A stretch of 64,000 nt of DNA from Magnetococcales bacterium (GCA_015232365.1 JADFZU010000001.1:1-64000); one strand, 5' to 3'. Positions 24,851 to 33,931 are shown, counted from the stretch's first letter. Numbers and translations are program-made. Notes: a model not told the origin generated them from the sequence alone.

Positions 24851-26635
24851 ATGAAAAAAATCTTTTTATCTTTTTTTTTACTACTGTTTTTTGTTAGCGA
24901 CAATCTCTTGGCTGCCCATGGGATCAGCTTAGATGGTAAGTTGAAATATGCCAAGGATTTTAAAGGTTTTGACTATACATCCGAAAATGCCAAGCCTGGG
25001 GGGACTCTGACTCTCTACTCTCTGGGTGGTTTTGATAAAATGAACCCATTCACCTTGAAGGGAGTAGCTCCAGACCATCTTGGGGAACTTCTGTTTGATA
25101 CATTGATGGTTCAGTCTCAAGATGAAGCGTTTGCTCAGTATGGTCTTGTCGCAACCGATATTCTTGTGGCGGAAGATGGACTGTCGGTGACCATTACCCT
25201 GGATGAGGACGCCCGTTTTTCTGATGGCACGCCATTAACAGCAGAAGATGTGAAATACTCTTTAGAGGTTCTCAAATCGAAACAAGCCCACCCTTTTTAT
25301 GCCGGATATTTTCGGGATATTGTTCGGGGTGAGGTGCTTGACCCTCATAAGATTAAGTTCTATTTCGCCAGGAAAAACCGGGAGTTGCCACTTATTTTTG
25401 GTGACATGCCGCTGTTTAGTAAAAAATTTTTTAGTAAACACTCCTTCGAAAATCTGGAGCTTACCCAACCATTAGGCTCAGGGCCGTACACTATTGAATC
25501 TGTAACCCCTGGTAAAAATATCACCTATAAACGTAATCCCAACTACTGGGGCTGGAAGAGGGCGGTTAACCGTGGTGTCTACAATTTTGACCGGGTTGTG
25601 GTAAAATATTTTAAAGATTCGGTAGTGGCTCTGGAGGGGTTTAAAGCTGGGGAGTTTGATTTTATACTGGAGAACAACTCCAAACATTGGGCGAGGGATT
25701 ATCACGGCGATAAATTTGACAGTGGATTGATTAAAAAAGAGTATCTGCCCCACAAGAACGGAGCAGGTATGCAGGGGTGGATTTTTAATCTGCGCCGGGA
25801 TAAATTTAAAGATATACGGGTTCGCAAAGCTCTAACACTGGCTTTTGATTTTGAGTGGAGCAACAAAAATCTATTTCATGGTCAGTATGTACGCTCGGAC
25901 AGCTTTTTTTCTAACTCAGAGATGGCAGCAACCGGTGCACCAAGTGCAGAGGAGTTGCTTTTGTTAGAGCCTTTCAGAGATAAACTTGATCCTGCGGTTT
26001 TTGCCGCAGTAGAGCCACCACCGTCAACCAAAGCTCCAAACTCTCTGCGAAAAAACCTCAGAAAAGCCGTTAAACTGTTAAAACAGGCTGGTTGGAAAGT
26101 AGGTGACGACAGGCTGTTACACGACAAAAATGGCAATATTCTAGAGATTGATATGCTCTTGGCTTCAGCAGGTTTTGAGCGGGTTATGGCTCCATATGTG
26201 GCTAATTTAAAACGGTTGGGAGTTAAAGTTAACTACCGGACTGTTGACCTGGCCCTCTATAAACGACGTTTAGACGATTTTGACTATGACATGATCGTCC
26301 ATGTTTTTGGGCAGTCTCAATCTCCAGGTAATGAGCAGTTGAATATGTGGAGTTCTGCCAGTGCCGATACCAAAGGTAGTAACAACTATATAGGTCTGAA
26401 AAACCCTGTGGTGGATGCTCTTGTTGAAAAAATCACCTATGCCAAAACCAGGAATGATTTAGTCACCGCCTGCAAAGCTCTGGATCGAGTTCTGTTAAGT
26501 GGCCACTATCTTATTCCAAACTGGTATTTAAATTCCCACCGCATAGCTTTTTGGAATAAATTCAACCGTCCTAAAAAATTGCCCCTCTACTACTCTGCCC
26601 ACAGCAGGTTGTGGAGCTGGTGGATTAAAGAGTAG
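24851..26635 (+). CDS. yejA: YejA-like oligopeptide ABC transporter substrate-binding protein
   Basis: 594 residues, a periplasmic SBP family 5 protein. Signal peptide MKKIFLSFFLLLFFVSDNLLAA is followed by YejA-type features (GGTLTLYSLGGFDKMNPFT, FSDGTPLTAEDVKYSLE, GSGPYTIES, NPNYWG). E. coli YejABEF imports peptides and microcin C; uptake of oligopeptides is the likely role here. The ATG has a weak AGGTCAGG upstream. yejB follows 14 bases later, but the second permease and ATPase genes are absent from the window. Confidence 0.92.
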   Translation: MKKIFLSFFLLLFFVSDNLLAAHGISLDGKLKYAKDFKGFDYTSENAKPGGTLTLYSLGGFDKMNPFTLKGVAPDHLGELLFDTLMVQSQDEAFAQYGLVATDILVAEDGLSVTITLDEDARFSDGTPLTAEDVKYSLEVLKSKQAHPFYAGYFRDIVRGEVLDPHKIKFYFARKNRELPLIFGDMPLFSKKFFSKHSFENLELTQPLGSGPYTIESVTPGKNITYKRNPNYWGWKRAVNRGVYNFDRVVVKYFKDSVVALEGFKAGEFDFILENNSKHWARDYHGDKFDSGLIKKEYLPHKNGAGMQGWIFNLRRDKFKDIRVRKALTLAFDFEWSNKNLFHGQYVRSDSFFSNSEMAATGAPSAEELLLLEPFRDKLDPAVFAAVEPPPSTKAPNSLRKNLRKAVKLLKQAGWKVGDDRLLHDKNGNILEIDMLLASAGFERVMAPYVANLKRLGVKVNYRTVDLALYKRRLDDFDYDMIVHVFGQSQSPGNEQLNMWSSASADTKGSNNYIGLKNPVVDALVEKITYAKTRNDLVTACKALDRVLLSGHYLIPNWYLNSHRIAFWNKFNRPKKLPLYYSAHSRLWSWWIKE

Positions 26636-26649
26636 TTAGGAGGGATAAT

Positions 26650-27708
26650 ATGACAGCCTATATTCTCCGTCGTTTACTGCTGATGATACCAACTCTATTT
26701 GGTATTATGCTTGTGACATTTCTGGTTCTGCAGTTTGTCCCTGGTGGGCCGGTGGAGAGAATGATCTCCTTGATAGAAAAAGAGAGTCTGGTTGGTGGAG
26801 GAGATGCTTCAGGCGGGGGGACCTTTAGTAGCTATCGTGGTAGTAAAGGTCTGGACTCAGAGCAGATTAAGGAGTTGCAAAAGCTCTACGGTTTTGACAA
26901 GCCAGCACCAGAGCGGTTTTTTATCATGATTAGTAACTATCTGCGTTTTGACTTTGGTGAATCATATTATCACCATCGCCGTGTGGTAGATCTGGTGATA
27001 GATAAACTACCAGTCTCTATCTCCTTGGGTCTGTGGACATTTTTTATCACCTATTTAGTGAGTATCCCTCTGGGGATTAGGAAGGCTGTTCGCCATGGAA
27101 GCCGTTTTGATACGGTGACTTCAACCATTATTCTTGCTGGCTACTCTATTCCCGGTTTTGTTCTGGGTATCTTATTGATTGTTCTTTTTGGCGGCGGTAG
27201 TTTTTGGGATATTTTCCCCATGCGTGGTATAGTTTCCGATGGTTGGGAGGCGCTCTCCTGGCCCGCAAGGATTGCCGACTATCTATGGCATATGGTGCTG
27301 CCTATTACCGCCTCTGTAGTCGGCTCTTTTGCCGTCATGACCATGTTGACCAAAAACAGCTTTTTAGAAGAGATATCGAAACAGTATGTTTTAACTGCCA
27401 GGGCTAAAGGGCTATCTGAACGGGGAGTCCTCTACCGTCATGTATTTCGTAACGCCATGATTCCCCTTGTGACCGGCTTTCCCGGCTCTTTTGTTGCGGC
27501 ATTTTTTAGCGGTAGCCTGCTGATTGAGACTATCTTCAGTCTTGATGGCTTGGGTCTGTTGGGCTATGAATCGGTGATCAACCGGGACTATCCGGTGGTT
27601 ATGGCAACACTCTATTTTTATACCATGCTGGGTCTTTTGACCAAGTTGTTGACCGACATGACATACGTTTGGGTCGACCCAAGAATATCCTTTGATGAGG
27701 CTCAATGA
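26650..27708 (+). CDS. yejB: YejB-like ABC transporter inner-membrane permease
   Basis: 352 residues with six predicted membrane helices in the binding-protein-dependent permease fold. The N-terminus MTAYILRRLLLMIPTLFGIM and the LQFVPGGPVE motif are typical of DppB/OppB/YejB proteins, and the EAA loop for ATPase contact appears as ARAKGLSERGVLYRHVFRN. The Gly/Ser-rich insertion at about 48-70 is typical of YejB. AGGAGG lies upstream of the ATG. A partner YejE and the YejF ATPase would be required; they are not downstream, so either they are elsewhere or the transporter borrows another ATPase. Confidence 0.93.
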   Translation: MTAYILRRLLLMIPTLFGIMLVTFLVLQFVPGGPVERMISLIEKESLVGGGDASGGGTFSSYRGSKGLDSEQIKELQKLYGFDKPAPERFFIMISNYLRFDFGESYYHHRRVVDLVIDKLPVSISLGLWTFFITYLVSIPLGIRKAVRHGSRFDTVTSTIILAGYSIPGFVLGILLIVLFGGGSFWDIFPMRGIVSDGWEALSWPARIADYLWHMVLPITASVVGSFAVMTMLTKNSFLEEISKQYVLTARAKGLSERGVLYRHVFRNAMIPLVTGFPGSFVAAFFSGSLLIETIFSLDGLGLLGYESVINRDYPVVMATLYFYTMLGLLTKLLTDMTYVWVDPRISFDEAQ

Positions 27709-27965
27709 GTCTGGGTTCAAAGATTGATAAACACTGTATTATTCATAATCTACCGTGGCATCCTGGTTCAACTGGTTGTGTAGAGTGTTTGAGGGAGAGC
27801 AGTGCCGCTATAGCAAAAAAGCAGTTGGGTCGCCACCATGTTGGGGTTGTCTGTCGTGATGGGGACAGGTGTGAAAATTTAGAGCAGTGCCGTTCAATTT
27901 ATACCCAGGATTTTCTCAATTCCGATGGATCATGCCCTCACTTTAAAATAGCTAAATGTTGCTAA
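27705..27965 (+). CDS. Small cysteine-rich zinc-ribbon-like protein
   Basis: 86 residues with nine Cys at positions 11, 25, 28, 50, 56, 62, 77, 85 and 86, plus several His. The N-terminal part (HCIIHNLPWHPGSTGCVEC) looks like a zinc ribbon or knuckle; the C-terminal part has CxxxxxCxxxxxC spacing. No signal peptide, so probably cytoplasmic and Zn- or Fe-binding. Its ATGA overlaps the yejB stop, which suggests translational coupling and explains why the usual yejE position is taken. I do not recognise the family. Confidence 0.65.
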   Translation: MSLGSKIDKHCIIHNLPWHPGSTGCVECLRESSAAIAKKQLGRHHVGVVCRDGDRCENLEQCRSIYTQDFLNSDGSCPHFKIAKCC

Positions 27966-28053
27966 CCACCAACTTATCTAGTTAGAAGCTTGAACATTTT
28001 GGCGAATTGTTTGATAATGCCTTTGTTATTTCAAAGGAGTACACGGGGCTGGT

Positions 28054-28533
28054 ATGAAAATCTTGTTAATTGATGATGATCGGATTTTCCATATTCTCAT
28101 TAATGAGGTATTGAAACCTGCTGGGCACAAGGTTTTTCTGGCTTCTGGTCCCCATGAAGGGATCGACATGTTTGGCAAGGTTAATCCTGATTTAGTTCTG
28201 CTAGATGTTCATATGCCAGAGATGAATGGCTGTGAAGTCGCTCCGGTTTTAAAAGCGATTGCTGCTGAGAAAGATAAATTTGTACCCATTATATTTTTTA
28301 CCAGTTCTAGTGATGATCTTGAGCTGGTTAACTGTCTTGATTCAGGTGGAGATGATTTAATAAGCAAGCCGTTTAATGAGAATATACTTGAAGTCAAACT
28401 GAGAGTTTGGCAGAGAAATATCGAGCAGATAAACGAGAAAAAAATGCCACCGCCACCAGGGCTGTCAAGCTGTAGTCAGAGCCATCTAAGTCCTGAAGAG
28501 CTTTATGATCTAAGATTTTTCAAAGATAAATAA
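28054..28533 (+). CDS. Single-domain response regulator
   Basis: 159 residues. The CheY-like receiver domain (1-120) has the acidic triad (Asp7-Asp9), the phosphoacceptor Asp51 in LVLLDVHMPEMNG, a Thr/Ser in IIFFTSSS and the Lys in DLISKPFN. There is no output domain; the last 35 residues are polar with a PPPPG stretch, presumably flexible. It may act as a diffusible phosphorelay partner; the convergent GGDEF-EAL gene has no receiver of its own. AAGGAG occurs 14 bases before the ATG. Confidence 0.9.
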   Translation: MKILLIDDDRIFHILINEVLKPAGHKVFLASGPHEGIDMFGKVNPDLVLLDVHMPEMNGCEVAPVLKAIAAEKDKFVPIIFFTSSSDDLELVNCLDSGGDDLISKPFNENILEVKLRVWQRNIEQINEKKMPPPPGLSSCSQSHLSPEELYDLRFFKDK

Positions 28534-28623
28534 TCACCAAGCCAATCAAACCAAGCAAAGCTGACATAAATCCTGTAGCGCGAAGTCTGATGAGTTATCT
28601 ATTTCCAGTTTCCAAGCCGTGGC

Positions 28624-30336
28624 TTATTGTTCAGTAAGATATTTTTCAAACTCTTTGAAAGGTAGAGCTTTACTGTAGAGGTAACCCTGTCCCCATAAAC
28701 AGCCGTGATTAACCAGGAATTCCGCCTGCTCTTCCCGTTCCACACCTTCACCTATAACCCGGCGGTTAAGACTTTTTGCCAGGGACATGATTGCTTCGAC
28801 CAAAACCGTAGTCTCTGCATTTGAGGTAACATCAGGCACAAAGGCTCTGTCAATTTTAATACCATTAACCGGGAGCTTTTTTAAAACACTGAGTGATGAG
28901 TATCCGGTGCCAAAATCATCTAGCCAAAGGTTAACTCCGAGGGAGACTAAATGGTTCAACATCTCCATTGCTTTAGTCTCATTTTCAGAGAGAATATTCT
29001 CGGTGATCTCCAGAACCAAAGCCGTTGGCGGTAGGCCTGATTCCTCTAATATTCCGCTTATTATATCGTTTGTAGAAAGGTCACGGCAGCGGGTACAAGA
29101 TAGATTGACTGATATGAAAAAGTCTGGGATTACCTTTTTGTCAGTACGCCATTTTTGAGCCTGGGTACATGAGGTGCGAATAGTCCATTTTGTAATGTCG
29201 CTAATAAGTCCTATCTCTTCAGCCAGGGGAATAAAGGTGTTCGGCGGTATAGAGCCTCTTGTTGGGTGGTTCCAACGTATAAAACTTTCTGCCCCCATTA
29301 TCTTCCTGGATTGCATATCAAACACAGGTTGATAGTTGATTACCAGTTCGTTACGTCTCAGAGCGTGGTGGAGATCTTTCTCCAACTCCATCCTCTCTTG
29401 AGCCTCTTCATGCATATCCGGTGTAAAGAAGCGAAAGGCGTTGCGACCATCATTTTTAGCTCGATACATTGCAGTATCAGCATTTTTAAGAAGATCCTCC
29501 ATATCCAAAGCGTCGTCAGGATATATGGTAATACCTAGGGAGCCAGATATGAAAGCCTCTTGTCCATCGAGTATAAATACCGTTTCCAATACTTTCAGTA
29601 CAGATGCTGCAACACGTTCGGCATGTGGGCCAAGGATCATGTCCGGCAGTATGGCGGTAAACTCATCACCACCCATGCGGGCTACGGTGTCAGATTTTCG
29701 CAGACAAGTTTTAAGTCTTTCTGATACCTGACGTAGCAGTTCATCACCAGCACCGTGACCCAAGGTATCGTTGACCCATTTAAAACGGTCCAGGTCGATA
29801 AACATTAAAGCAACCCGGCTATTCTGCCGTTTTGCCCTTATCAGCTCTTGGGTTAGACGGTCAAGAAACAGGGTTCGGTTTGGGAGTCCGGTTAGATTGT
29901 CATAGTTGGCTTGACGATGGATTATTTTTTCTGACTGCTTACGCTGAGATATATCTTGAAAAATGGTGCAGAGAGCCGACCCTTTAGAAAACTTGATTTT
30001 TGTCGTAACGGTCTCAATATAAACTGTTTTATTATCTAGCCGGGTAAATTGCATGTCGGCAGGCAAGCCATTGTGACCATCGTTTATTTTGTCATCTTTA
30101 ATCGATTGGTTTAAGCGCTGCCAGGCATCAGGTGGAAAAAAAGAGGTTAGTAGCTCTCCGGCAAGACCAAGATCATCGCTAACACCAAAAATAGTGTGGG
30201 CTTGATTGTTGGCAAATAAAATTAATCCGTCTCTATGGATGATCAGCCCACCTGGAAGCTGCATAGCCATAAGCTGAAAATCATCAGCAGTGAGGTTTGT
30301 GGATTGGCCATGTTCACTGTTGTGTTGTTTTGTCAT
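28624..30336 (-). CDS. PAS-GGDEF-EAL cyclic-di-GMP turnover protein
   Basis: 570 residues, no membrane segments. A PAS-like sensor domain (about 20-130; GLILFANNQAHTIFG) is followed by a GGDEF domain with intact RMGGDEF (about 222-226) and an I-site RKSD five residues upstream, so it is probably an active, product-inhibited diguanylate cyclase. The EAL domain (about 325-565) has the signature altered to ESF in MGAESFIRW, retaining the catalytic Glu; EITENIL, DDFGTGYSSL and GEGVEREEQ are present, so phosphodiesterase activity is possible. ATG 30336 is chosen over TTG 30345 since AGGAAA precedes it. Confidence 0.92.
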   Translation of the reverse strand: MTKQHNSEHGQSTNLTADDFQLMAMQLPGGLIIHRDGLILFANNQAHTIFGVSDDLGLAGELLTSFFPPDAWQRLNQSIKDDKINDGHNGLPADMQFTRLDNKTVYIETVTTKIKFSKGSALCTIFQDISQRKQSEKIIHRQANYDNLTGLPNRTLFLDRLTQELIRAKRQNSRVALMFIDLDRFKWVNDTLGHGAGDELLRQVSERLKTCLRKSDTVARMGGDEFTAILPDMILGPHAERVAASVLKVLETVFILDGQEAFISGSLGITIYPDDALDMEDLLKNADTAMYRAKNDGRNAFRFFTPDMHEEAQERMELEKDLHHALRRNELVINYQPVFDMQSRKIMGAESFIRWNHPTRGSIPPNTFIPLAEEIGLISDITKWTIRTSCTQAQKWRTDKKVIPDFFISVNLSCTRCRDLSTNDIISGILEESGLPPTALVLEITENILSENETKAMEMLNHLVSLGVNLWLDDFGTGYSSLSVLKKLPVNGIKIDRAFVPDVTSNAETTVLVEAIMSLAKSLNRRVIGEGVEREEQAEFLVNHGCLWGQGYLYSKALPFKEFEKYLTEQ

Positions 30337-30604
30337 TATCAGCAAATTTCCTGCTAGGTACTGTTATTTTTTGCATAAAGTTCAAATATACTATCTTCAA
30401 GCATTAATTAACATTCAAGGAGTATAATAGTATAAAACCTATTTGATAAATACTTTTTTGTTAATCATCTATATAGACTCTTTTAAATACTCAATTATTC
30501 CGCTAATCTAGCTAAAATATGTCAAGAATTGTAACCATCTCTCCTTGCTATCAGGACGTATAAATAATTTTTGTTTCTAGGATTCGTTAAATTTAAGGGG
30601 TAAG
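30337..30604. other. AT-rich intergenic region
   Basis: Divergent upstream region of the GGDEF-EAL gene and the small membrane-protein unit. TATAAT occurs at 30423-30428 but lacks a recognisable -35 partner. AAGGGG at 30595-30600 is the ribosome-binding site of the small open frame that follows. Nothing else is seen. Confidence 0.3.
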
Positions 30605-30703
30605 ATGAGATTTCTCTGCCAGTTAGGGTATGAGTCTCTTTCGAAAAAGTTTTTAGGTGAGCGGGGCGATGGATGGGTAACGCCATACTTCATTTTGTTT
30701 TAG
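30605..30703 (+). CDS. Possible 32-codon leader or coupling peptide
   Basis: ATG with AAGGGG five bases upstream begins MRFLCQLGYESLSKKFLGER and runs 32 codons, overlapping the start of the next gene by 31 bases in another frame. The membrane protein downstream lacks a comparably good site, so translation of this frame could control its initiation. It is equally possible that it is chance. Confidence 0.3.
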   Translation: MRFLCQLGYESLSKKFLGERGDGWVTPYFILF

Positions 30704-31164
30704 TCAACGCTATTTCCATAACTTTTGGAGTGGCAGTTGTAAGCTTGTCTCTTTTTGCATTGATCAATCGCAGCGGTAGCGGTAGTGCTGGTGCTGTTTT
30801 TGCGGTGTTTACCGCCCTGTTATACCTCTGTATTCCCTTCTTTGGTGGTTATCTTACTCTAGTCTCTGGGATAATGGCTTTTTTTGTTCAGGGAAGATAT
30901 CTCTGGATGGCAATTGTGGTTGTCATTGTAAATATTCTAAATGTTCTAATGTTATCACCACTTTTACGGGCTAATGCTGTTGGTGCTGTAAAGGCTGGAG
31001 ATTATAAATGGGCATTGATTTTTATCGGTCTGGCTGTTGTCCAAATAGTTATTGGTCTTGTGGTTTTTGCCAGATATGTAGAGCATAAAAAAGATGAAGC
31101 CTTAGATGAACCTTTTGAGTGTATCGATGATGAAGGGTCGGAAGGCTCTACAACTACCATTTAG
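30673..31164 (+). CDS. Small four-helix membrane protein, unknown function
   Basis: 163 residues with four predicted transmembrane helices (about 7-29, 38-68 partly, 76-95, 112-137) separated by short loops, including a Ser/Gly-rich loop (NRSGSGSAG). The C-terminus is acidic and cytoplasmic-looking (DEALDEPFECIDDEG). No conserved catalytic motif or cofactor residues are evident. I do not recognise the family. It stands alone between the GGDEF-EAL gene and a YpsA-like gene; start at 30673 uses AGGTGAG about 12 bases upstream. Confidence 0.6.
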   Translation: MGNAILHFVLVNAISITFGVAVVSLSLFALINRSGSGSAGAVFAVFTALLYLCIPFFGGYLTLVSGIMAFFVQGRYLWMAIVVVIVNILNVLMLSPLLRANAVGAVKAGDYKWALIFIGLAVVQIVIGLVVFARYVEHKKDEALDEPFECIDDEGSEGSTTTI

Positions 31165-31262
31165 CACACAACCCAAGTTATTATATGTGCATGAAATTAA
31201 AATTACTAAACATGGCTATTATGGCGGTGACTTTGGATCTTTAATGATCTATATTGTAATTT

Positions 31263-31760
31263 ATGATTGAAATATTTTTAAAAAAAGTTGTGTCAGGAGG
31301 GCAGACTGGAGTTGACCGGGCTGCTTTGGATTTTGCCAATCGTTGTGGTCTTCCCAGTGGTGGTTGGTGCCCTAAGGGCAGGCGGGCAATAGATGGTCCT
31401 ATCCCAGAACAATACTCCAACATGAAAGAGACCCCTTCTGCATCTTACTCTCAACGTACAGAGTGGAATATCCGTGATTCTGACGGTACACTAATTATCT
31501 CTAGAGGGGTTTTGAATGGAGGTACTGCCCTTACCAACCGTTTGGCAAAAACCATGGGTAAGCCGTGTCTGATTTTAGATATGGATTATGTTGATATCAA
31601 AAAAGAGGCCGCCTGTAACATGTTGAACAGTTGGATTATGCAGAACAGTATCCATATTCTGAATGTTGCCGGGCCTCGGGAGAGAGATAACGCTGGGATT
31701 TATAAAGAGGCCCTTAATTTTCTGGTGGAGTTTTGGAAGGATACTCGTTGCCGTTTCTAG
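31263..31760 (+). CDS. YpsA/LOG-like Rossmann protein ('putative molybdenum carrier')
   Basis: 165 residues. The N-terminus VVSGGQTGVDRAALDFA with GGWCPKGRRAIDG and later SRGVLNGGTALTNR matches the cpYpsA/DUF3218-like family sometimes named putative molybdenum carrier protein because a relative crystallised with a Mo-storage-like fold. These Rossmann proteins probably bind nucleotides. The molybdenum name is a family label, not evidence for function. There is no visible ribosome-binding site. It is convergent with the YciI gene, six bases apart. Confidence 0.8.
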   Translation: MIEIFLKKVVSGGQTGVDRAALDFANRCGLPSGGWCPKGRRAIDGPIPEQYSNMKETPSASYSQRTEWNIRDSDGTLIISRGVLNGGTALTNRLAKTMGKPCLILDMDYVDIKKEAACNMLNSWIMQNSIHILNVAGPRERDNAGIYKEALNFLVEFWKDTRCRF

Positions 31761-31766
31761 CATGAT

Positions 31767-32051
31767 CTATGGCAACACCTTTTTAAAAGGTTTAACCATA
31801 ACATTGGCGTAGACTCCTGCAGTCATATAGGGATCGCTATCTGCCCACTCCTGGGCTGAATTCAGTGAGTCAAAATCTGCTACCACCAAACTACCGGTAA
31901 AGCCATCGCCATCAGGGTTTGGAAATGGGCCGGCAATCAGAAGCCTGTTCTCATCACGTAAAATCTCAAGCCGTTTGATATGTGCAGGTCTAACACTCAA
32001 ACGAAGTTCTAAAGAGTTATCTACATCTTGACTTACAATAGCAAAATACAT
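31767..32051 (-). CDS. YciI-family protein
   Basis: 94 residues of the dimeric alpha+beta YciI fold: [10 protein letters not shown], an [22 protein letters not shown] block with the conserved His, [33 protein letters not shown]. The His-Asp pair of the family is present, but its biochemical role is unknown. AAGGAG precedes the ATG. It starts 17 bases downstream of the cNMP-binding gene, so the two form a small operon. Confidence 0.9.
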   Translation of the reverse strand: MYFAIVSQDVDNSLELRLSVRPAHIKRLEILRDENRLLIAGPFPNPDGDGFTGSLVVADFDSLNSAQEWADSDPYMTAGVYANVMVKPFKKVLP

Positions 32052-32068
32052 TTATTACTCCTTTATAA

Positions 32069-32521
32069 CTACATGCGTACCCTGAGGCGTTCAGTGGTTT
32101 TGTTGAGTCTTTCCACCAGCTTTTTAATGATTTGGTCTTTAATTTTCTCTCTGATTTCAGCACTTAAGCGGGTTAGTAGATCGTGGTCTACTTTGATCAG
32201 AACACATGCCTCTTGGGCGATAACGTCAGTATTGCGTTTTTCGCCAGTTAAAAAAGCCATCTCTCCAAAAAATTCACCAGACGACATCCCGACAATTGCA
32301 GCACCTTTTTTTTCAACAACAACCTCACCTTTGATCAATATGAAAAAAGATGTGTCACTGGTGCCGTCTTGAATGATTTTTTTGCCTGAGCCAACTTTTA
32401 CAATACAGGAGCTATTCCCAGCAATTCTCTTTTTTTCATAGGTGCTAAAAGTTTTAAAAAAAGGAATCCCTTCAAGCATTTTAATGACCTGGTCTACCTG
32501 TAAACTTTTTTGGTCAGTCAT
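32069..32521 (-). CDS. Stand-alone cyclic nucleotide-binding domain protein (second)
   Basis: 150 residues: a cNMP-binding domain (about 25-130; VGSGKKIIQDGTSDTSFFILIKGEVVV, SGEFFGEMAFLTGEKRNTDV) plus a C-terminal helix (EIREKIKDQIIKKLVERLNKTTERL) likely to dimerise or contact a partner. It has no HTH. The cassette GEMAFLTGEKRNTDV replaces the canonical Arg-Ser/Thr pair partly (RN), so ligand binding is uncertain. The related protein at 6251 has the same layout. It is the first gene of the cNMP-YciI pair and has TAGGAGAAACC before the ATG. Confidence 0.85.
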   Translation of the reverse strand: MTDQKSLQVDQVIKMLEGIPFFKTFSTYEKKRIAGNSSCIVKVGSGKKIIQDGTSDTSFFILIKGEVVVEKKGAAIVGMSSGEFFGEMAFLTGEKRNTDVIAQEACVLIKVDHDLLTRLSAEIREKIKDQIIKKLVERLNKTTERLRVRM

Positions 32522-32657
32522 AGGTTTCTCCTAAGTAACCTAAATTTTTCTCATCATAAATGGTACATAGATGACTGTGGGAACCAATAGTGATATAGTG
32601 AGGATATATTTGTACAATCTTATTTTATTCATGTATATGGTTTAATGGTTATTAATA

Positions 32658-33768
32658 ATGGAAGAGAGCAGCAAAAAAAATTTTGATGCCATTCGGGAGA
32701 AGCTAACTCTCCTGAGGGGGCATCTTTGACTATGAGAACGGCAAAAAGCGACTTGAGGAGATCAACGCTCTGAGTGAAGATCCGGCTTTATGGGCTGATC
32801 CGGTTCGGGCTAAAGAGATAATGCGGGAAAAAAGCCTGCTAGAGAAGACCATTGGCGAGTGGGAGGCTCTGGACTCTGAGCTGGATGATAATATTGCCCT
32901 TTACGATATGGCTGTAGAGGAGGGTGATCAAGATCTGTTGGCAGATATCGGCAGTCAGTCGGCAGTCATGTTGGGTAGGGTTGAGGATCTTGAGCTTAAA
33001 CGGATGCTCTCTGGTGATGCCGATCCTAACAACGCCTTTTTGGAAATCCACCCTGGAGCTGGCGGAACAGAATCCCAGGACTGGGCTGAGATGCTGCTCA
33101 GGATGTATCTGCGCTGGGCAGAGTCCCACGGTTTCAAGACTGAAATTCAAGACTATCAGGCAGGAGACGAGGCGGGTTGCAAGTCAGTCTCCGTGCGTGT
33201 AGTTGGTGAGATGGCCTACGGCTATTTAAAGACTGAGGGTGGTGTGCACCGCTTGGTGCGAATAAGCCCTTTTGACTCATCAGCCAGGCGGCATACATCT
33301 TTCTCTTCCGTCTATGTCTATCCGGAAATTGACGATACAATTTCTGTGGAGATCAATGAAAAAGATATCCGCTTGGATACCTATCGTGCATCAGGAGCTG
33401 GTGGTCAGCATATTAATAAAACCAGCTCTGCGATTCGGATTACCCATCACCCAACAGGAATTGTTGTCCAGTGCCAGAGTGGTCGCTCCCAGCACCGTAA
33501 CAAGGAGGAGGCTTTTAATATGCTTAAGGCCCGCCTCTACCAATTAGAAATGGACAAGCGGGCCACGGATGCTCAGGCAACTGCTGATGCCAAAACCGAT
33601 ATCGGTTGGGGCCATCAGATCCGCTCCTATGTTCTCCATCCATACCGTATGGTCAAAGATCTTCGCACCGGCGTAGAAAAGGGCAATACAGATGCAGTGC
33701 TAGATGGTGGGTTGGATGAGTTTATCAAAGCAGCATTGGCCCAGAGGATCTCTGTGGACGAGATTTAA
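32658..33768 (+). CDS. prfB: Peptide chain release factor 2 (programmed +1 frameshift)
   Basis: Terminates translation at UAA and UGA. The first 23 codons from ATG 32658 end at an in-frame TGA (32727-32729); a +1 shift on CTT joins GAC and continues to TAA at 33766-33768, giving about 369 residues. The SD-like AGGGGG and CTTTGAC are the standard RF2 autoregulation signal. The second part shows the recognition tripeptide SPF in RISPFDSSARRH and the GGQ motif in GAGGQHINKTSSAIRITHHPTG. Immediately after the stop begins a palindromic repeat. Upstream the cNMP gene is divergent. Confidence 0.97.
32715..32729 (+). promoter_or_regulatory. prfB: prfB programmed +1 frameshift site
   Basis: AGGGGG (32715-32720), three spacer bases, CTT and TGA C. 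The internal Shine-Dalgarno-like element and slippery CTT before TGA match the conserved RF2 site; low RF2 causes the shift, so RF2 controls its own level. Confidence 0.95.
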
Positions 33769-33930
33769 CCTGGATTTGGCAGTAGTTCGTACATCACTGG
33801 TGCAATATCTTGACTAACCTGGCAAATCAGGAAAAAGTCTCATCACCAACAAGGTGGTTTGATTTTTCCTGATTTACCAGATAGGTCAGTATGTTGTGCC
33901 ATTAATGCACGCCCAACTAGCAAATTCAGG
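33769..33930. repeat. Palindromic intergenic repeat, copy D (best conserved)
   Basis: 162 bases. Left end CCTGGATTTGGCAG..CGTACAT and right end ATGCACG..CTAGCAAATTCAGG pair; inner arms AAATCAGGAAAAA/TTTTTCCTGATTT are perfectly complementary over 13 bases around CACCAACAAGGTG. The prfB TAA ends at base 33768 and the TAA of the convergent sensor begins at 33934-33932, so the element fills the whole gap and could act as a bidirectional terminator. Confidence 0.8.
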
Positions 33931-33931
33931 G

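Noticed and set aside
31263..31760. Molybdenum-storage function for the YpsA-like protein, linked to moeA
   Set aside because: The name is a family label; it is 16 kb from moeA and no Mo-binding residues can be argued.
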